From: Euclidia mi | Lineage: Eukaryota; Arthropoda; Insecta; Lepidoptera; Erebidae | Direction: 5' to 3' | NCBI GenBank assembly: GCA_944739405.2 | Contig: OX123186.2 | Location: 10,748,995 to 10,812,994, forward strand | DNA length: 64,000 bases | Shown here: positions 46,665-59,179 of the stretch, piece by piece | How positions within the stretch are numbered: position 1 is the first letter of the stretch | Layout: each line of letters begins with the position of its first letter | Position numbers and translations under genes: made by a program | Notes under the pieces: generated by a model | Seen by the model: the letters and a program-made list of their open reading frames with translations, nothing else | Database searches by the model: none | What the model was told of the DNA's origin: nothing

Positions 46665-46851
46665 ATTTAATTTTAATTTATTTTTCGTCTTGTATATATT
46701 AAATAGGCTTATTTTAATTTTAAGACATGATAAAAGTTAATTTATGTAATATGTAACAATTATTAAATATTAAAAATAATTAACACATAATACATTATTG
46801 CAGTTTATTAACTCTCATGTCATAGCATAATCGAAATATATCGAAGACCGG
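46665..46851. other. AT-rich LINE 3' UTR
   Basis: Follows the LINE stop; ends near the next SINE. Confidence 0.4.
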
Positions 46852-47090
46852 TTGGCGCCCCGGGAGTGTAAACGACTGCTACGCCGAAGGACACGGGTTC
46901 GATTCCCGCTCTAGTCACACAATTGTGTGCATGAACATGGATGTTTGTCTTGGTCTCGGTGTTTCAATGTATAATGTGTATGTATTTACAAAAAGGAAGT
47001 ATATATGTATGTTTATCCATTATCTAGTACCCATAGTACAAGCTCTGCTTAGTTTGGGACTAGATAGTGATGTGTGAATGTGGTAGAATT
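46852..47090 (+). mobile_element. SINE family C
   Basis: Head with CGGTTGGCGCCCCGGGAGTG and box B GGGTTCGATTCCCGCTC, then GTGTGCATGAACATG, GTTTGTCTTGGTCTCGG, and CTAGTACCCATAGTACAAGC. A second copy is at 61584. Confidence 0.8.
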
Positions 47091-47149
47091 TTTTTTATTT
47101 ATATTTATATTAAAAAAATATATTTCTGTCGTGTCGTTGTAAATCGACG

Positions 47150-47400
47150 TAAAGTAACAGTACCTTAACTGTTGCGTTTCGTTCGGTGAGTGAGAGTGCC
47201 GCAGGCCCTATCCCCTATTCCTTCTCCCTCATCTCACTCCTCATCCTATCCCTTTTCCCAACCCAAAGGGGTGGCAACGCACTTGTGACTCCTGTGATGT
47301 TGCTTGTGTCCATGGGCGGCGGTAATTGCTTACCATCAGGCAATCCGTCCGCTCGTTTGCCGCCTATTACCATAAAAAAATATATATATATTTCACTACA
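47150..47400 (+). mobile_element. Retroelement 3' end with A/T-rich tail
   Basis: GTGGCAACGCACTTGTGACT and GCTTACCATCAGGCAATCCG then CTCGTTTGCCGCCTATTACC precede CATAAAAAAATATATATATA. I recognise this terminal sequence as a very common lepidopteran retroelement end. No coding part is present. Confidence 0.65.
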
Positions 47401-50009
47401 CAAACTATACTGAATCTGTAAACCAAGCAGACCTAAATACATTTAGTAAAACATAGCTCCACATTACACCAGAAACATCAATAACCCCACAGTAAATAAC
47501 ACAGCAAATAACCCGAACACAGTTAGCGAAATAGTCCAGGAGCTGTCGTGCAAAAAGTTACCTCCAATCTTGAGTTATTTAACAAAACACGGGTACCTAC
47601 GATCTGTCAAAGTCTCGCAGCCTATTCATGCCAAGATAAATACTCGCGGAACGTGATAAGAGTGCGAGAACTGTAAACATTGTGCCACGAACGCCAGTAC
47701 GTCACTACCTACTACATTTTTTGTCCCACTCTTTGATTAATGCTCTGATACGTCAAAAACATTTATGTAGTCTGTTTTATGGGATGACAAACGAGTGTTG
47801 GTTTGTGATGTAGTACCGGAATGGATTGATGGAGATATGTTTAGCGACTCAAGTTTGATTGGACTTGTAATTGTTATGAGATATTGCTGTTACGTTTTCC
47901 AGTTTAGCGTGGTAGAAACGTAAATATTATTGTGCCTGTAGGGCATGTACTGTTGATTTATTGGATGTTATGGGTAGATTTCATGTAGCTATAATGCACC
48001 TACCTGGAAATTATTTGTTATGTCTCTATATCAAACTCACATCTCGATACATATTACACCCATCCATCAACGTTGCAGGATTCATCCATTCTACCTGGAA
48101 CTGTCTTTGTTTAGCACGATAGACTTTCAACGATTACTACTTCCACGTACCTGTTTATAAGTTTTTGAATGAACAATAACATGATTGTTTCCTATGTTTA
48201 TTTATTATATTTCCTATGTTTGTAGTTGTTTTAATCCTGAATTGCAGAGGACCTTCTTAATATTTTAACATAGAGCACCCTGACTCAAATCAAGAGTATA
48301 TTGGACTACATAACTCGTCACAGTGCTAAATAGCAATGCCATAAATCACTACACTAGCCATCCAGGAGTTCAAATAACATCTAATGGTATAAATATTACG
48401 AAAAGCGGCAGATGAAGTAAAAATCTATGCGTACAACGCTACATATAGGACTGTATGCGGCCATTCCAAGATTATTTATTTTATCACTTATTTCAGCTTA
48501 TGTACACACACAATAATTTATATAATCATTCATCATAGTTATACACAATATATAACTACAATGTTCAATGTCAAATGGTGGTTGTGCGTTTTTAAAATAG
48601 CTTGTACACTAAAAGATTTATAAAACTAAAATGCAAAGACGTACCCCTTAACCTTATAAAAAAATGAAAATTATAATTTTCATGAACTTTACATCAAGAG
48701 TCATTTGTCACGGACAAAATAGTAAAATACTCAATCTTTTTTTAACTCTCGGAATGTGAATAATTCCGTTGTCGGATACTTTATAAACGTTCAATTCACA
48801 GACATTATAACAACCTCTGTGTCTTATGAACAATATCTGTGGTTCACACAAACAATTGTGTTCCGAGGGTATCGTATCTATGAAACGGAGCGCAGTGTCA
48901 AATGATGAAGCGAATATTTAAACGATGAATCGCGCAGTTATTTGCCACTTTATGAAATGAAATAATACAATATTACGTGACCGATTGCAAAATTTTACAT
49001 TAAGAAATTGTTTCATAAACAGACACAATGTTCCTCGGAAGTAGACACAGATGCAACCCACATTTTCATTTCGTTTTCATTTAATATCCAAGGGGGCGAG
49101 CATATTGCCGATTACCGAGCAATTTTATGATTTCATTAAGACAACACTCGTGCGGAGTAATCAAAACGGCTACTAAGAACATTAAGACTTGGGATAAAGT
49201 GTTAACATGTTGCACAGTAAATGGTCTCTGGCCAGAAGCCTGACTGAGTAAGTTGTCATCATTGAATTGTCGTGACAATTTTCTTCTTCAAACATTCGCT
49301 TTTGTTTATTTACTAATATTTAATATGTTTGTATGTCAGGGATCTCAATCGCGTAAATATTTTCACAATTTTAAAGTAAATTACGATTTGATGAAATACG
49401 TTTCGGCATGGGTTTTACCAACCCAAGTCACTAGCTATAACTGCGCGTATAATCTATTAGTATATTTATAAACCTCTATAAGTAAAAAAAAATTCTGATA
49501 TAAATTGGTTTGGTTATTAGTGGAGATCTTAACAAGCGATATGTGAGAAATATAATATGAACATACTCTCGTTATCTTTAAATATCCTATCATTACTTGC
49601 CCGTGTGTGGAAGTACAAATGCAATGGATCTTAAATATGTGTCATATTTAATCATCTCTTTTGCTTATTACAACCGGGGCTCCATTAATGTAATCACTGT
49701 ATTTGTTGGTATCGTCTTTTTAATTTGGAGAGTTCAGAGTTGCTAGTGGTTTATTATTTTTGAAAGTCAATCAAATTAAATTGAAGTTACACTGCCTGAT
49801 GGAAGTGATTGCTAGTGAAATGTATTTTGATATTTTTAGACAATTAGTGGCATAGGAGAAAAATTCGAGTCTGATCTTGTTTAAAAATTTGTTAAAAGCC
49901 GCTGATTTCGAAGATAATCAAAATAAATTGTATTGAAATTTGAATTACTACGCTGTAGTAAAAGTTATTATACTTTACCAACTATTGCGTTGTATTTTTC
50001 TTTATAATT
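47401..50009. other. Long non-coding stretch
   Basis: 48740-48945 shows a decayed relative of the repeat at 3980-4170 (GAGGGTATCGTATC ... GCAGTGTCAAATG). Otherwise no gene, RNA or clear element. Confidence 0.45.
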
Positions 50010-52318
50010 GGTAAAATTTCAGTCTCAAAAAATATAATTTTGTCACAAATGTCAATGGTCGTTTGCTTGACTTAGTTCTGTCTAATATTGATTCTATAAC
50101 TGTTGAAGAAACTTTGGAATTAAGTCTATTAGACAAACACCCTATCAAGATTAGCATATCCTCGTTTTACATCACAAAAGGGCTTCAACGAAGCGATATT
50201 AAACGGCTTAACTTTTCAAAATGTAACTATAAAGCAATTGTGACTGAACTGAGTTCTACGAAATGGCAAACCTTCTTATCTTCTAATAATGTTGATCTGT
50301 GCGCTGACGCTTTCTACGATATACTCTTTAATATAATAAATAAGCACACTCCGATAACTTCTCCTAAAACTTCGGGTTATCCTATCTGGTATAGCAAGTC
50401 TCTGATTAAATGTAACGAAGAAAAAAATTAATACCATAGATTATAGAAAAAGTTTCGTAATCCTCATGATTACGATGTTTTCTCAATACTTAGGACTACA
50501 TGTAAAATTCTCACTAAAGGATGTTATGATAAATATGTCGCGGTTACTGAAGATTCTTTACAGAACAACATAAATTCCTTTTGGATATTTGTTAATAACA
50601 GAAAAATTAAAAGTTCAGTACCAAGCACTATGACATTTGAAAATACTTTATCAACTTTTGGCCAGGGTATCTGTGACCTTTTTTCACGTTATTTTGGATC
50701 AGTTTTCTAGGGAAATAATGACTGCACGGGTGATAAAACTAACTCAGATTATTTAAGCGGATAACTTATTAATTCACTGTCACATAATATATTATTTTAT
50801 GAAAAAGCTGTTTTAACTAAATTAAAAGAATTAGATATCAATAAAGGACCTGGCCCTGATCTTCTGCCATCCTATTTTCTTAAACGTTGTAGCAAAGAAT
50901 TATCCGTTCCCTTATGTATTATTTACAATAAATCGTTGCGTAGTGGCATCTTCCCCAATCCCTGGAAGACCGCACACATCATCCCTATATATAAAAGTGG
51001 CGATAGATCAAATTGTGCTAATTATCGACCGATTAGCATTTTATCCTGTTTCGCTAAAATATTGGAATACAACCATTTCAAACCACTTCTCTCTGATAAA
51101 CAACATGGTTTGGTAAAAGGTAGATCGACAGATACTAATCTGCTGGCTTACAAAAACTACCTTTGTCAGGCATTTGCGATTGGTGGCCAAGTTGACTCTG
51201 TTTATACAGACTTTTCTAAAGCCTTTGATAAGGTCCATCATAACTTGCTTTGTCGCAAACTTGAGTCATATGGTATCCATGGGAACCTATACCGATGGAT
51301 ATATTCTTATCTCGAAAGCCGAACGCAATTGGTAGCACTAAAATTATGCTATGTTTTCTCACCTACAATCGTAATATCGGGGGTGCCCCAAGGCTCCCAT
51401 TTAGGTCCCTTATTTTTCGTCATCTTCGTTAACGACTTGATTCAGCACCTATCTTGTAAAAGTCTTTTATATGCTAACGACTTAAAGATATTTAAAGTTA
51501 TTTCTGAGCCAAACGATTGCCTGGATCTTCAAAAAGATTTGGATACCCTATCTAAGTGGTGTAAAACTAATTACATATATCTGAATATTTATAAATGCAT
51601 TGTTATTTCATTTACTAATAAGCGTAAAAAAATCACTTGGGACTATGATATTGATGGCCAAGTAATTAATCGTTCACAGATCGCAAAAGACCTAGGCATT
51701 ATATTTGATGAAAGCCTTTCGTTTCGATCTCATTTCACACATATCATATCCAAAGCCAACCAAATCCTTGGTTTTGTTTTAAGGTCAACGAAAGACTTTA
51801 AAACGTCGCAAAGTACCTTGTATCTTTATCTTGCCTTTGTGAGTAGCATACTGGAGTAAGGTAGTCCCATATGGTCGCCAAATTAGAAGATTCATATCAA
51901 CGAAATTGAAAGAATTCAAAAGAAATTTCTCAGAATACTTAATTATCGCCAAAACCCTGGTTGTTCTAGCTTAAATTATCAAGATAGACTTTCCAAATTT
52001 AAAATTCAGTCATTAGAAACTCGACGCGTATACTTCGATTTAGTTTATCTCTATAAAATCATACATGCTATTATAGACTCACCAGAATTAATCTCTCAAA
52101 TCAACTTCAATATTAAATTTAGTGCTCGTAGGTCTAACAAGACTAATCTATTTGCCCTTCAAATTTATAAAAATAATATATGGTATTACAACCCATTAAC
52201 AAGGATGGCCCGGCAGTATAACGATATGATAAAAAATAGAATGAAAGAGTTAGACATTTTTAATCCCAATTTCAACATATTTATTAATAACATTAAAGAC
52301 ATCCTGCATAGGAAGTAG
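50010..52318 (+). pseudogene. Jockey-like LINE, broken
   Basis: 50010-50431 carries the end of an APE endonuclease (NGRLLDLVLSNIDSITVEET) and the linker. Stops follow to 50930. 50936-51859 is an open RT segment: WKTAHIIPIYKSGDRSNCAN, YRPISILSCFAKILE, VYTDFSKAFDKVHH, VISGVPQGSHLGPLFFVIFV. The active-site box reads YANDLKIF where FADD is normal, so one catalytic aspartate is asparagine. A stop at 51857-51859 is followed by the usual C-terminal domain (NEIERIQKKFLRILN, LLYKII-like, YNPLTRMARQYND) to a stop near 52316. The AT-rich codon use fits long decay. The 5' part (ORF1 and most of EN) is missing. Confidence 0.8.
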
Positions 52319-53119
52319 GTAGATTGATCTTGGATGCTTCTGACATCGGAGTTGTCAGAGGCATCTAATGCTGGTCTGATAGCTGTATGTATAATAAAAT
52401 ATTAAAAATGTATGTAGCGTCCAATTGAGCTTCGATTCTTTATTCCATTTTGTATAATTGAGCCCCTGTATTCTTTGTAACTTTGATTTTGATGTATTCA
52501 CTGTTGTTACGTTGCAATTAAGAACAGAAAAATCTAGTTTAATATGTATTTTTGTAAAATGATTGAAATGTGTTATGTTCATCTAAATAAATTAAAAAAG
52601 GCTGATTTTTCTACCAGAATATTCTTAATAAATACACACAGTATAAAACCAAGGAGAGCTATTGGCACGCACCTATCATATACTTTTAGCACTTTAATCA
52701 TAGCTGAATATGAACTAAATAATACATTTACAACACATCGACAGCTTACACCCATCGGATGGCGGCTATACGGGCATAAGTTTATTATAATGTAATTATT
52801 ATCATTAAAATTTTAAAACTTAAATGAATGAATCAATATTTAAATAAAATTTAATCTCCCAAGAGTATTTAAGCTAAAGTAAGGGTGAGCATCATATTTT
52901 GTTTGCTTTATTTATAAAACATGTAATATGATACTTAAGTACACGGGCCTAACCATTACAATTAGTTTAATAAATTTTGTTTCATTTTATTGTTTCATAA
53001 TTGTATACAGATAAAAACATAAGGATAATTATGTTGCATCATATTGTAGTTTTTATTAAATGTTTAAGTACCACAGAGAGAATATTATGAAAATAATATT
53101 GACATCGTTGATAAGACTT
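52319..53119. other. Non-coding stretch
   Basis: AT-rich; includes whatever remains of the LINE 3' UTR. Nothing else recognised. Confidence 0.4.
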
Positions 53120-53320
53120 TTACTTTCTTTTTTGGGCAAATAGCTCGAAATACTGGTCGTCGTTAGTTTGGTAAGCAGGTTTTAGTAGTGGTGGCCGCGT
53201 ACGGGAGGATATAGCAGTGCTAGGCTTCCCGCAATGAGATTTGACGATCTGTGGTTAGACGCGGGTGGCTCAGGATCGGCCTATGTGGAGAGCAGCAATA
53301 GAAATCTCTAAGCTGAGATG
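53120..53320 (+). pseudogene. LINE C-terminal scrap
   Basis: Frames with breaks read FFGQIARNTGRR, then GRLPAMRFDDLW after GCTTCCCGCAATGAG, then TRVAQDRPMWRAAIEIS. These match the FGHIARR...GRPPMRWxDD...AQDRxxWR tail of RTE-like LINE proteins. Too short to classify. Confidence 0.55.
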
Positions 53321-54281
53321 AGAAGACAAGACTTTTTGGATACCTACATAATAAAAAAATATTGCAATGAAATCCCTACTATCTCCTTTATTTCCAAAAT
53401 TTTTCAAAGTCATTTCAACACACAAATAACTCTACACTGTAGATAGTTATAATGCCAAATCTCAGCTACAACTTTATACCACTTACCCCACCGTAAGCCT
53501 TACGTTTAATCCGGTTACAGCGGCAATATACCGGCCTACTCCTGTTATATCACCTCAGGGGGTAAGTAATTGCTAAGCACAATAATCATACGGAATCGAG
53601 GCCTTCAATGACGTATTAATGATTCATTGCAACTCTAAGGCTATATATAAAGTTTAGTACACTGTTTGGGGCGTAAGGATTTGCTTGTCTTGTAAGCATA
53701 GACTTACGATTTGAATTGTTTGAAATTTTCGTCGAGTGGTTTGCATTCGAATGATTATTAGGTTTAATGCTCGAATACTAAACGTTGTCTGCTATATTAA
53801 AATTGCCTTAAAGTAAAAAAAACCGGTCAAGTGCGAGTCGGACTCGCGCACCGAGGGTTCCGTACAAACCTGTAGGTATATAAGTAAAAGTTCACCAGTC
53901 ATAGTAATGGTATTTTTATTGCAAAATGAAATCCATAACATTACAGTATGGAAAGCTGGAGGAGCATAAATTAAAGAAAAATGTGTCTTTGTCGTTTGTA
54001 ATCAGTCATCCTTTATTTTATAACATAACTTAAATACCTTTACCAGCCTTGCAGCAGCCTTGCAAAAGTCTGCTGATGAATGATGGTAAGATTTTTTATC
54101 AAAGTTATTGATTTACAAAGTTTTAGTGACTATTAGAAATCTAATTAAGTAATCTAACTAATTAAGTATTTTTAATAATTATATTATTTATTTGCGATGA
54201 AAACTAAACTAGGGTGACTATTTACACATAAAATAAAACAATAATCAATATTCTTAAATAAATAACAAAAATAAGTAAGGG

Positions 54282-54580
54282 GCGATAGCCCAGTGGTGTA
54301 GGTAACGGACTGCCGAGACGATGATTTCGGGTTCGATCCCCAGGTACCCCAGGCACAAATCGCTGACTTTTCGGAGTTACATATGTGTGTATTTAAAATG
54401 TTAATTATCGCTCGCTTAGTTAATGTGCCCGGTAGATGGTAATAGGCTCGCCCTCTATTACATTGGGACCGAAACATAACTGGCGAAGTGTGGGTGTGTA
54501 CGTATTACACACCCACACTTCGCCAGTTATGTTTGCCTACCCCTTCAGGGATAAAAAGGCGTGAAGTTATGTTACGTTAT
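54282..54580 (+). mobile_element. SINE family B with a fold-back in its body
   Basis: Head GGCGATAGCCCAGTGGTGTA and box B GGGTTCGATCCCC (54331-54343). The body has ATTATCGCTCGCTTAG, GCCCGGTAGATGG and AATAGGCTCGCCC, then a perfect hairpin (54472-54534) where the related copy at 58994-59158 simply reads GTGTGATACACC. It ends GCCTACCCCTTCAGGG and GGCGTGAAG. Confidence 0.8.
54472..54534. repeat. Perfect hairpin, 29-bp arms, 5-nt loop
   Basis: AAACATAACTGGCGAAGTGT continuing to 54500 is mirrored exactly at 54506-54534. The second arm replaces the short piece of SINE body seen in the paralogue. Confidence 0.95.
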
Positions 54581-54639
54581 GTAAATTTAAAAAAAAAACA
54601 TATAAAGGAAATGAACATTTTGAAGTATGGAATTACATA

Positions 54640-54895
54640 CATATCGTCACGCCTTTTATCCCCGAAGGGGTAGGCAGAGGTGTATTTCTACACCCACTTT
54701 TCGCCAGATATATTTTAGTCCCACGTAATAAGGGGCGAGCCTATTGCCGTACCGGGCACATTTCCAGACTATGTGCTGCTACTGAGAATTTCGTGACAGA
54801 AATCCCAATAACACTGCCCGACCCAGGAATCGAACCCGGGACCTCCCGATCCCACGCGCACATTTATGCCGCAAGACCAACGAGGTAGTCGTATA
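54640..54895 (-). mobile_element. SINE family A, complete copy
   Basis: The minus-strand head has ACCTCGTTGGTCTTGCGG and GGGTTCGATTCCTGGGTCGG (54819-54890). Body and GCCTACCCC...GGCGTGA end are at 54645-54700. Confidence 0.85.
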
Positions 54896-54934
54896 GGGTT
54901 TGATGACGAGTTTTCCGTCTCTACGCAAAGATGG

Positions 54935-55025
54935 TATTTGCATCGTGTTTTCCCTTAGTCGCCTCTTACGACACCCACGGGAAGATAGGGGGTGGTGACA
55001 CTTGTACTCTATGCCGTCAACCACA
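54935..55025. repeat. Dispersed repeat fragment
   Basis: CCTTAGTCGCCTCTTACGAC then ACCCACGGGAAGATAGGGGG. I recognise the phrase as abundant in moth DNA; class unknown. Confidence 0.5.
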
Positions 55026-55044
55026 CGGCTATGTATGGAATTAA

Positions 55045-55440
55045 GTATCAAATTTAAACCAGATCTGTAAATGGAGACTGAAAAAGTTATGAAAGTACCA
55101 TATTGAACATTGAAGTTCGAAAAAACGTTATCTATAAATGTACTACTTCGTGTTGTGCTAGTATTTATTAACGGAAACATGTTTATAGATGAAAAATATG
55201 TGAAAATTCCATTTTGGGGATTCATTCTAAGATCAATATTGAAGTCTCCCACGACAATCAGACGAGAACATGAATATATTGAGGTTGCTGCCGTATATTG
55301 TTATATTTATGCATTTTTTTGCAACATTAATTGGACATTGTGGTGACCTATATACAGTTATCACTCTGACATTAAACATTTCGAAATGCAAGCATTCACA
55401 ATGGCCGTTTGCAGCGTCTGGGTTATTTAAAATCTCAATC
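55045..55440 (-). pseudogene. LINE endonuclease fragment
   Basis: The minus strand reads FEMFNVRVITVYRSPQCPIN, then, in another frame, IVVGDFNIDLRMNPQNGIFT and SSTFIDNVFSNFNVQYG. VITVYRSP and GDFNIDL are core motifs of the APE-type endonuclease in CR1/Jockey-like LINEs; GDFN holds catalytic Asp/Asn. One frameshift near 55260 separates the parts. There is no adjoining reverse transcriptase. Confidence 0.75.
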
Positions 55441-55520
55441 AGCCTATCGCAGTCCACTGCTAGACATAGGCCTCTCCCAACACGCACCACAGTACACGGT
55501 CCTCAGCCTTCCGCATCCTT
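55437..55520 (-). repeat. LINE 3' tail scrap
   Basis: The minus strand reads GCGGAAGGCTGAGGACCGTG, GTGGTGCGTGTTGGGAGAGG and CAGTGGACTGCGATAGG, then TGATTGAGATT. This matches the 3' end of the LINE at 21241-23085. Confidence 0.8.
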
Positions 55521-55529
55521 TATCTGGGC

Positions 55530-56900
55530 TATAAGACGTTACTTCGTACCAAATTTCAAGATTTTGAGTTCACGGGAAGTACCCTGTAGGTTTTGATTCC
55601 CTTGCGAGTAGACGCCAGTTTGATAATATGATTATATTGCTATTTCTTTTGATTGCGTTGACATAGAAGTTTGATTTTGTTACAGCCTAACGGTGTTATA
55701 TATGTGAGTATTTGATATGAATTTCAATTTAATACCTCAACGCGTTCAAGAGAAAGGGGTAATAACTTTAAATTTATTAAAAATATTTTTTTATATGCTG
55801 TAACTAAAAAAATACAGTTTTCGCAATTTTTCCATTATAAGTGATATAAGACGTTGCTTCGTACCAAATTTCAAGATTTTGAGTTCGCGGCAAGTACCCT
55901 GTAGGTTTTGATTCCCTTGCGAGTAGTCGCGAGTTTGAAAATATGCTTATATTGCTCTTTCTTTTGATTGCGTTGACATAGAAGTTTGATTTTATTGCAG
56001 CTTCACGGTGTTATAGACCTTAGTATTTGATGTTTTTATTATAGGTATGATGTAACTAAAATTTACGGTTTTCGCAATTTTTCCTTTATATGTGCTATAT
56101 GGCGTTGCTTCGTACCAAATTTCAAAATTCTGAGTTCACGGGAAGTACCCTGTAGGTTTTGATTCACTTGCGAGTAGGCGTGAGTTTGAAAATATGCTTA
56201 TATTGCTCTTTCTTTTGATTGCGTTGATATAGAAGCTTGATTTTGTTGCAGCCTAACGGTGTTATATACGTGAGTATTTGATATGAGTTCCAATTTAATA
56301 CCTCCACGCGTTCAAGAGAAAGGGGTGGTAACTTTAAATTTATAAAAAATATTTTTCTTATATGATGTAACTAAAAATTTACGGTTTTCGCAATTTTTCC
56401 TTTATAAGTGATATAAGACGTTGCTTTGTACCAAATTTCAAGATTCTGAGTTCACGGGAAGTACCCTGTAGGTTTTGATTCACTTGCGAGTAGGCGCGAG
56501 TTTGAAAATATGCTTATATTGCTCTTTCTTTTGATTGCGTTGACATAGAAGCTTGATTTTGTTGCAGCCTAACGGTGTTACATACTTGAGTATTTGATAG
56601 GAATTTCAATTTAATACCTCCACGCGTTCAAGAGAAAAGGGTATTCACTTTAAATTTATTAAAAATATTTTTTTATATGCTGTAACAAAAAATTTACGGC
56701 TTTCGCAATTTTTCCTTTATATGTGATATAAGACGTTACTTCGTACCAAATTTCAAGATTCTGAGTACACGGGAAGTACCCTGTAGGTTTTGATTCCAAT
56801 GCGAGTTTAAAAATATGCTGCAATTTGCAGCATAAACGGCTGTATCTTTTGATTGCGTTGGACTAGAAGTTTGATTTTATTACAGCTCTATGGAACCGTA
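55530..56900. repeat. 314-bp tandem array, about 4.4 units
   Basis: AAGACGTT(G/A)CTTCGTACC begins units at about 55527, 55846, 56100, 56409 and 56723. Spacing is about 314 bp except one shorter unit of about 254 bp. Each includes GGAAGTACCCTGTAGGTTTT and CTTGCGAGTAG. Confidence 0.9.
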
Positions 56901-57040
56901 GATACGAGTATTTAGTATAAATTTCAGTTTGATACCTCCACGCATTCCTGAGAAAAAGGGTCTTGACAGACGGACGGACAACAAAGTGATCCTATAAGGG
57001 TTCCGTTTTTTTCCTTTCGAGGTACGGAACCCTAAAAATA

Positions 57041-57984
57041 TATAAGGTGGCAAAATATTATGGTATTGACACAAATTAGCAACGCAAGTCTAATCTTAAT
57101 AATAATAAATTATGCAACTGGATGCAATAAAGAGGCCGTATATTAAAGCATAATTGCCCGCTTTGTCTTCAGCAGTGGCATGTAAATGCATTCTATGAAA
57201 ACGAGATGGAAGAGGCGTAGTTTTTTCTGACCAAACTCATATATATGTATGGCACTATACAGTATGGCTACTAAATTCAATATTTGGATAGCGTAGATAT
57301 ATTGCTCAGGTAATATATTTCGTACTGAAACATGCAACGTTTTAGTTAAGTTTGATGTCTGTATGCACAGAAATCAAACTACATTTTCTATTTAAATAAA
57401 AAAATACACATTTTTGAGAAGACAGCTCCGGTTTTTATTACTCCTGTGTCACGGGGGCTTTACAAACATTTACCCAACGGATACAAAGAACATCCGTTTT
57501 TTGGTGCTGCAACTATCCAAAAAATATAAAATAATCACTTGAAACAAAGAATATGTTAATCATAAAAAGATCTCGGTCACAAAACTCGGTCCAGTGTAAA
57601 GCATAGATGCGGCTTCTTTACCAATCGCAAGTCACGTTTCGTCAAGTTCTTAAAACATATCATATCTGTTTTTCTTGCCCTTTATATTTTTATATAAGAT
57701 AATCTCAATAAGATCAAACACACACTCTCATAATATTCACAGTACGTAGTTAGCACTACGTATACTAAGGAACATTACACCGGATGGAAGCTATGATTTA
57801 CTGCCCAACTTATCGATTTTGTGTCGTGCAAAGCAAATTATTGTGAGTTCCTACATAAGGCACTTTTGCGATATTTCCACTTCCGCAGAATGTATGTAGT
57901 AAATAATAAAGGTGAATGATGTATGAATAAATTGTGTATTGATATAAGTATAAGTACGAAGTATAATTTGGAATGTCAGTTATA
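57041..57984. other. Non-coding stretch with a repeat scrap
   Basis: 57440-57510 (CACGGGGGCTTTACAAACAT) is related to the repeat at 3980-4040. No gene. Confidence 0.45.
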
Positions 57985-58195
57985 GATTATATAGTATACT
58001 AGAGGACGCCAGCAGCTACGCCAGCATTTCTTTTTAATTTACCCGTTTTGGCCGATCTCGTGGGAATTTCGGGAAATCCCTTCTTAGTGCACCCCCCCAA
58101 GGAATATACATGCCAAATTTCAGCTTCCTGCGCCCAATAGTTTCGGCTGTAGCGTGTCTGTCAGTCAGTCAGAACGCAAGGATTTTATATATTAA
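57985..58195 (+). repeat. Dispersed non-coding repeat
   Basis: GAGGACGCCAGCAGCTACGC, GGCCGATCTCGTGGGAATTT, GTGTCTGTCAGTCAGTCAG and a TTATATATTAAG end. Related to both inner ends of the palindrome arms (25300-25430, 26010-26150). Confidence 0.6.
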
Positions 58196-58993
58196 GATAA
58201 CAAAGAGCAGCCGTTTCTCTCTGTATTCAAGGAAATGCTTAGTTAAAAGTGGGTGGATCTATTTTCAAGAGTTAGTAAGTATTTAAGTGCTTATAAGCAA
58301 ATTGAAGAAGGGTCGACGGTACAAGCAAGCAAATAAGTACAAAATATTATGGGCTTCGTTAATTGCTTATAATTATAATTCGGCGTACATAAAATTATTT
58401 TGTTTTCTCCTTTCATCAGGAGTAAACGACAGACTATTGGGAACACCAACCCATTGGTACGTCGAGTATCTCAGGTACACATATCGTAACCGCTAGCACA
58501 TCAGTTTGAAAGAGTGGTTTCATCATTGCAGTATTATTGCAACATAAAATTCTTCTCTTTAATATGACACAACCAAAGGGCGTCTCATATTTACAAATAT
58601 TCTTAACTCGATGAAAATATTTGTAAACAAAGCTTGATGAAATCTACGAAAACAATTTTAATTTTGATTATATTGGAGCCACTTACTTTTTGTATATACA
58701 AGCATTTAAAGTGCTTTTAAAAAATATTTTATACATTATTGAATTTACAAAGAACAAGATTTTAGTGCTTTATTTTTTGATAGATTGACACACTTTCAGT
58801 TGTTTGTGCATATTTTCTAAGTTTAATAAAAGTTAGAAAATATAATTTCACTTTACAGACCGAGTAAGGTACTTACATAACTCAAAAACCCTCTGCGTGT
58901 TGTGCCGTGCCTCCATGCATGCCTCGCTTGCCATAGGGCCGTATAATTACCTAACAACTAATACATTTTTTATGTATTAAAAATGTATTAGTG
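58196..58993. other. Non-coding stretch
   Basis: Ends with a small hairpin at 58958-58991 (13-bp perfect arms, 8-nt loop). No gene. Confidence 0.4.
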
Positions 58994-59158
58994 TATTAAA
59001 AATGTTAATTATCGCTCGCTTAATAATGTGCCCGGTAGATGGCAATAGGCTCGCCCCCTATCACGTTGGGACCGAAACATAACTGGCAAAGTGTGGATGT
59101 GTGATACACCTCTGCCTACCCCTTTGAGGACAAAGGCGTGAAGTTATGTTATGTTAAC
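58994..59158 (+). mobile_element. SINE family B body, headless
   Basis: ATTATCGCTCGCTTAATAAT, GGCAATAGGCTCGCCCCC, ACCGAAACATAACTGGC and GTGTGATACACCTCTGCC to GGCGTGAAG. It shows the undisturbed sequence that the hairpin copy at 54472 has altered. Confidence 0.8.
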
Positions 59159-59179
59159 TAATTCATATACCATAATGTA

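Larger units (their letters stand above)
53818..57040. mobile_element. Long copy of the TIR-like repeat, with internal satellite and insertions
   Basis: Left end CCGGTCAAGTGCGAGTCGGA ... GAGGGTTCCGTAC; right end GAGGTACGGAACCCTAAAAA. Same terminal pair as 36326-36835, but 3.2 kb. The interior has a 314-bp-period array (55530-56900) and later insertions: a SINE with a hairpin (54282-54580), a reverse SINE (54640-54895), and LINE scraps (55045-55520). No transposase is seen. Confidence 0.65.
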
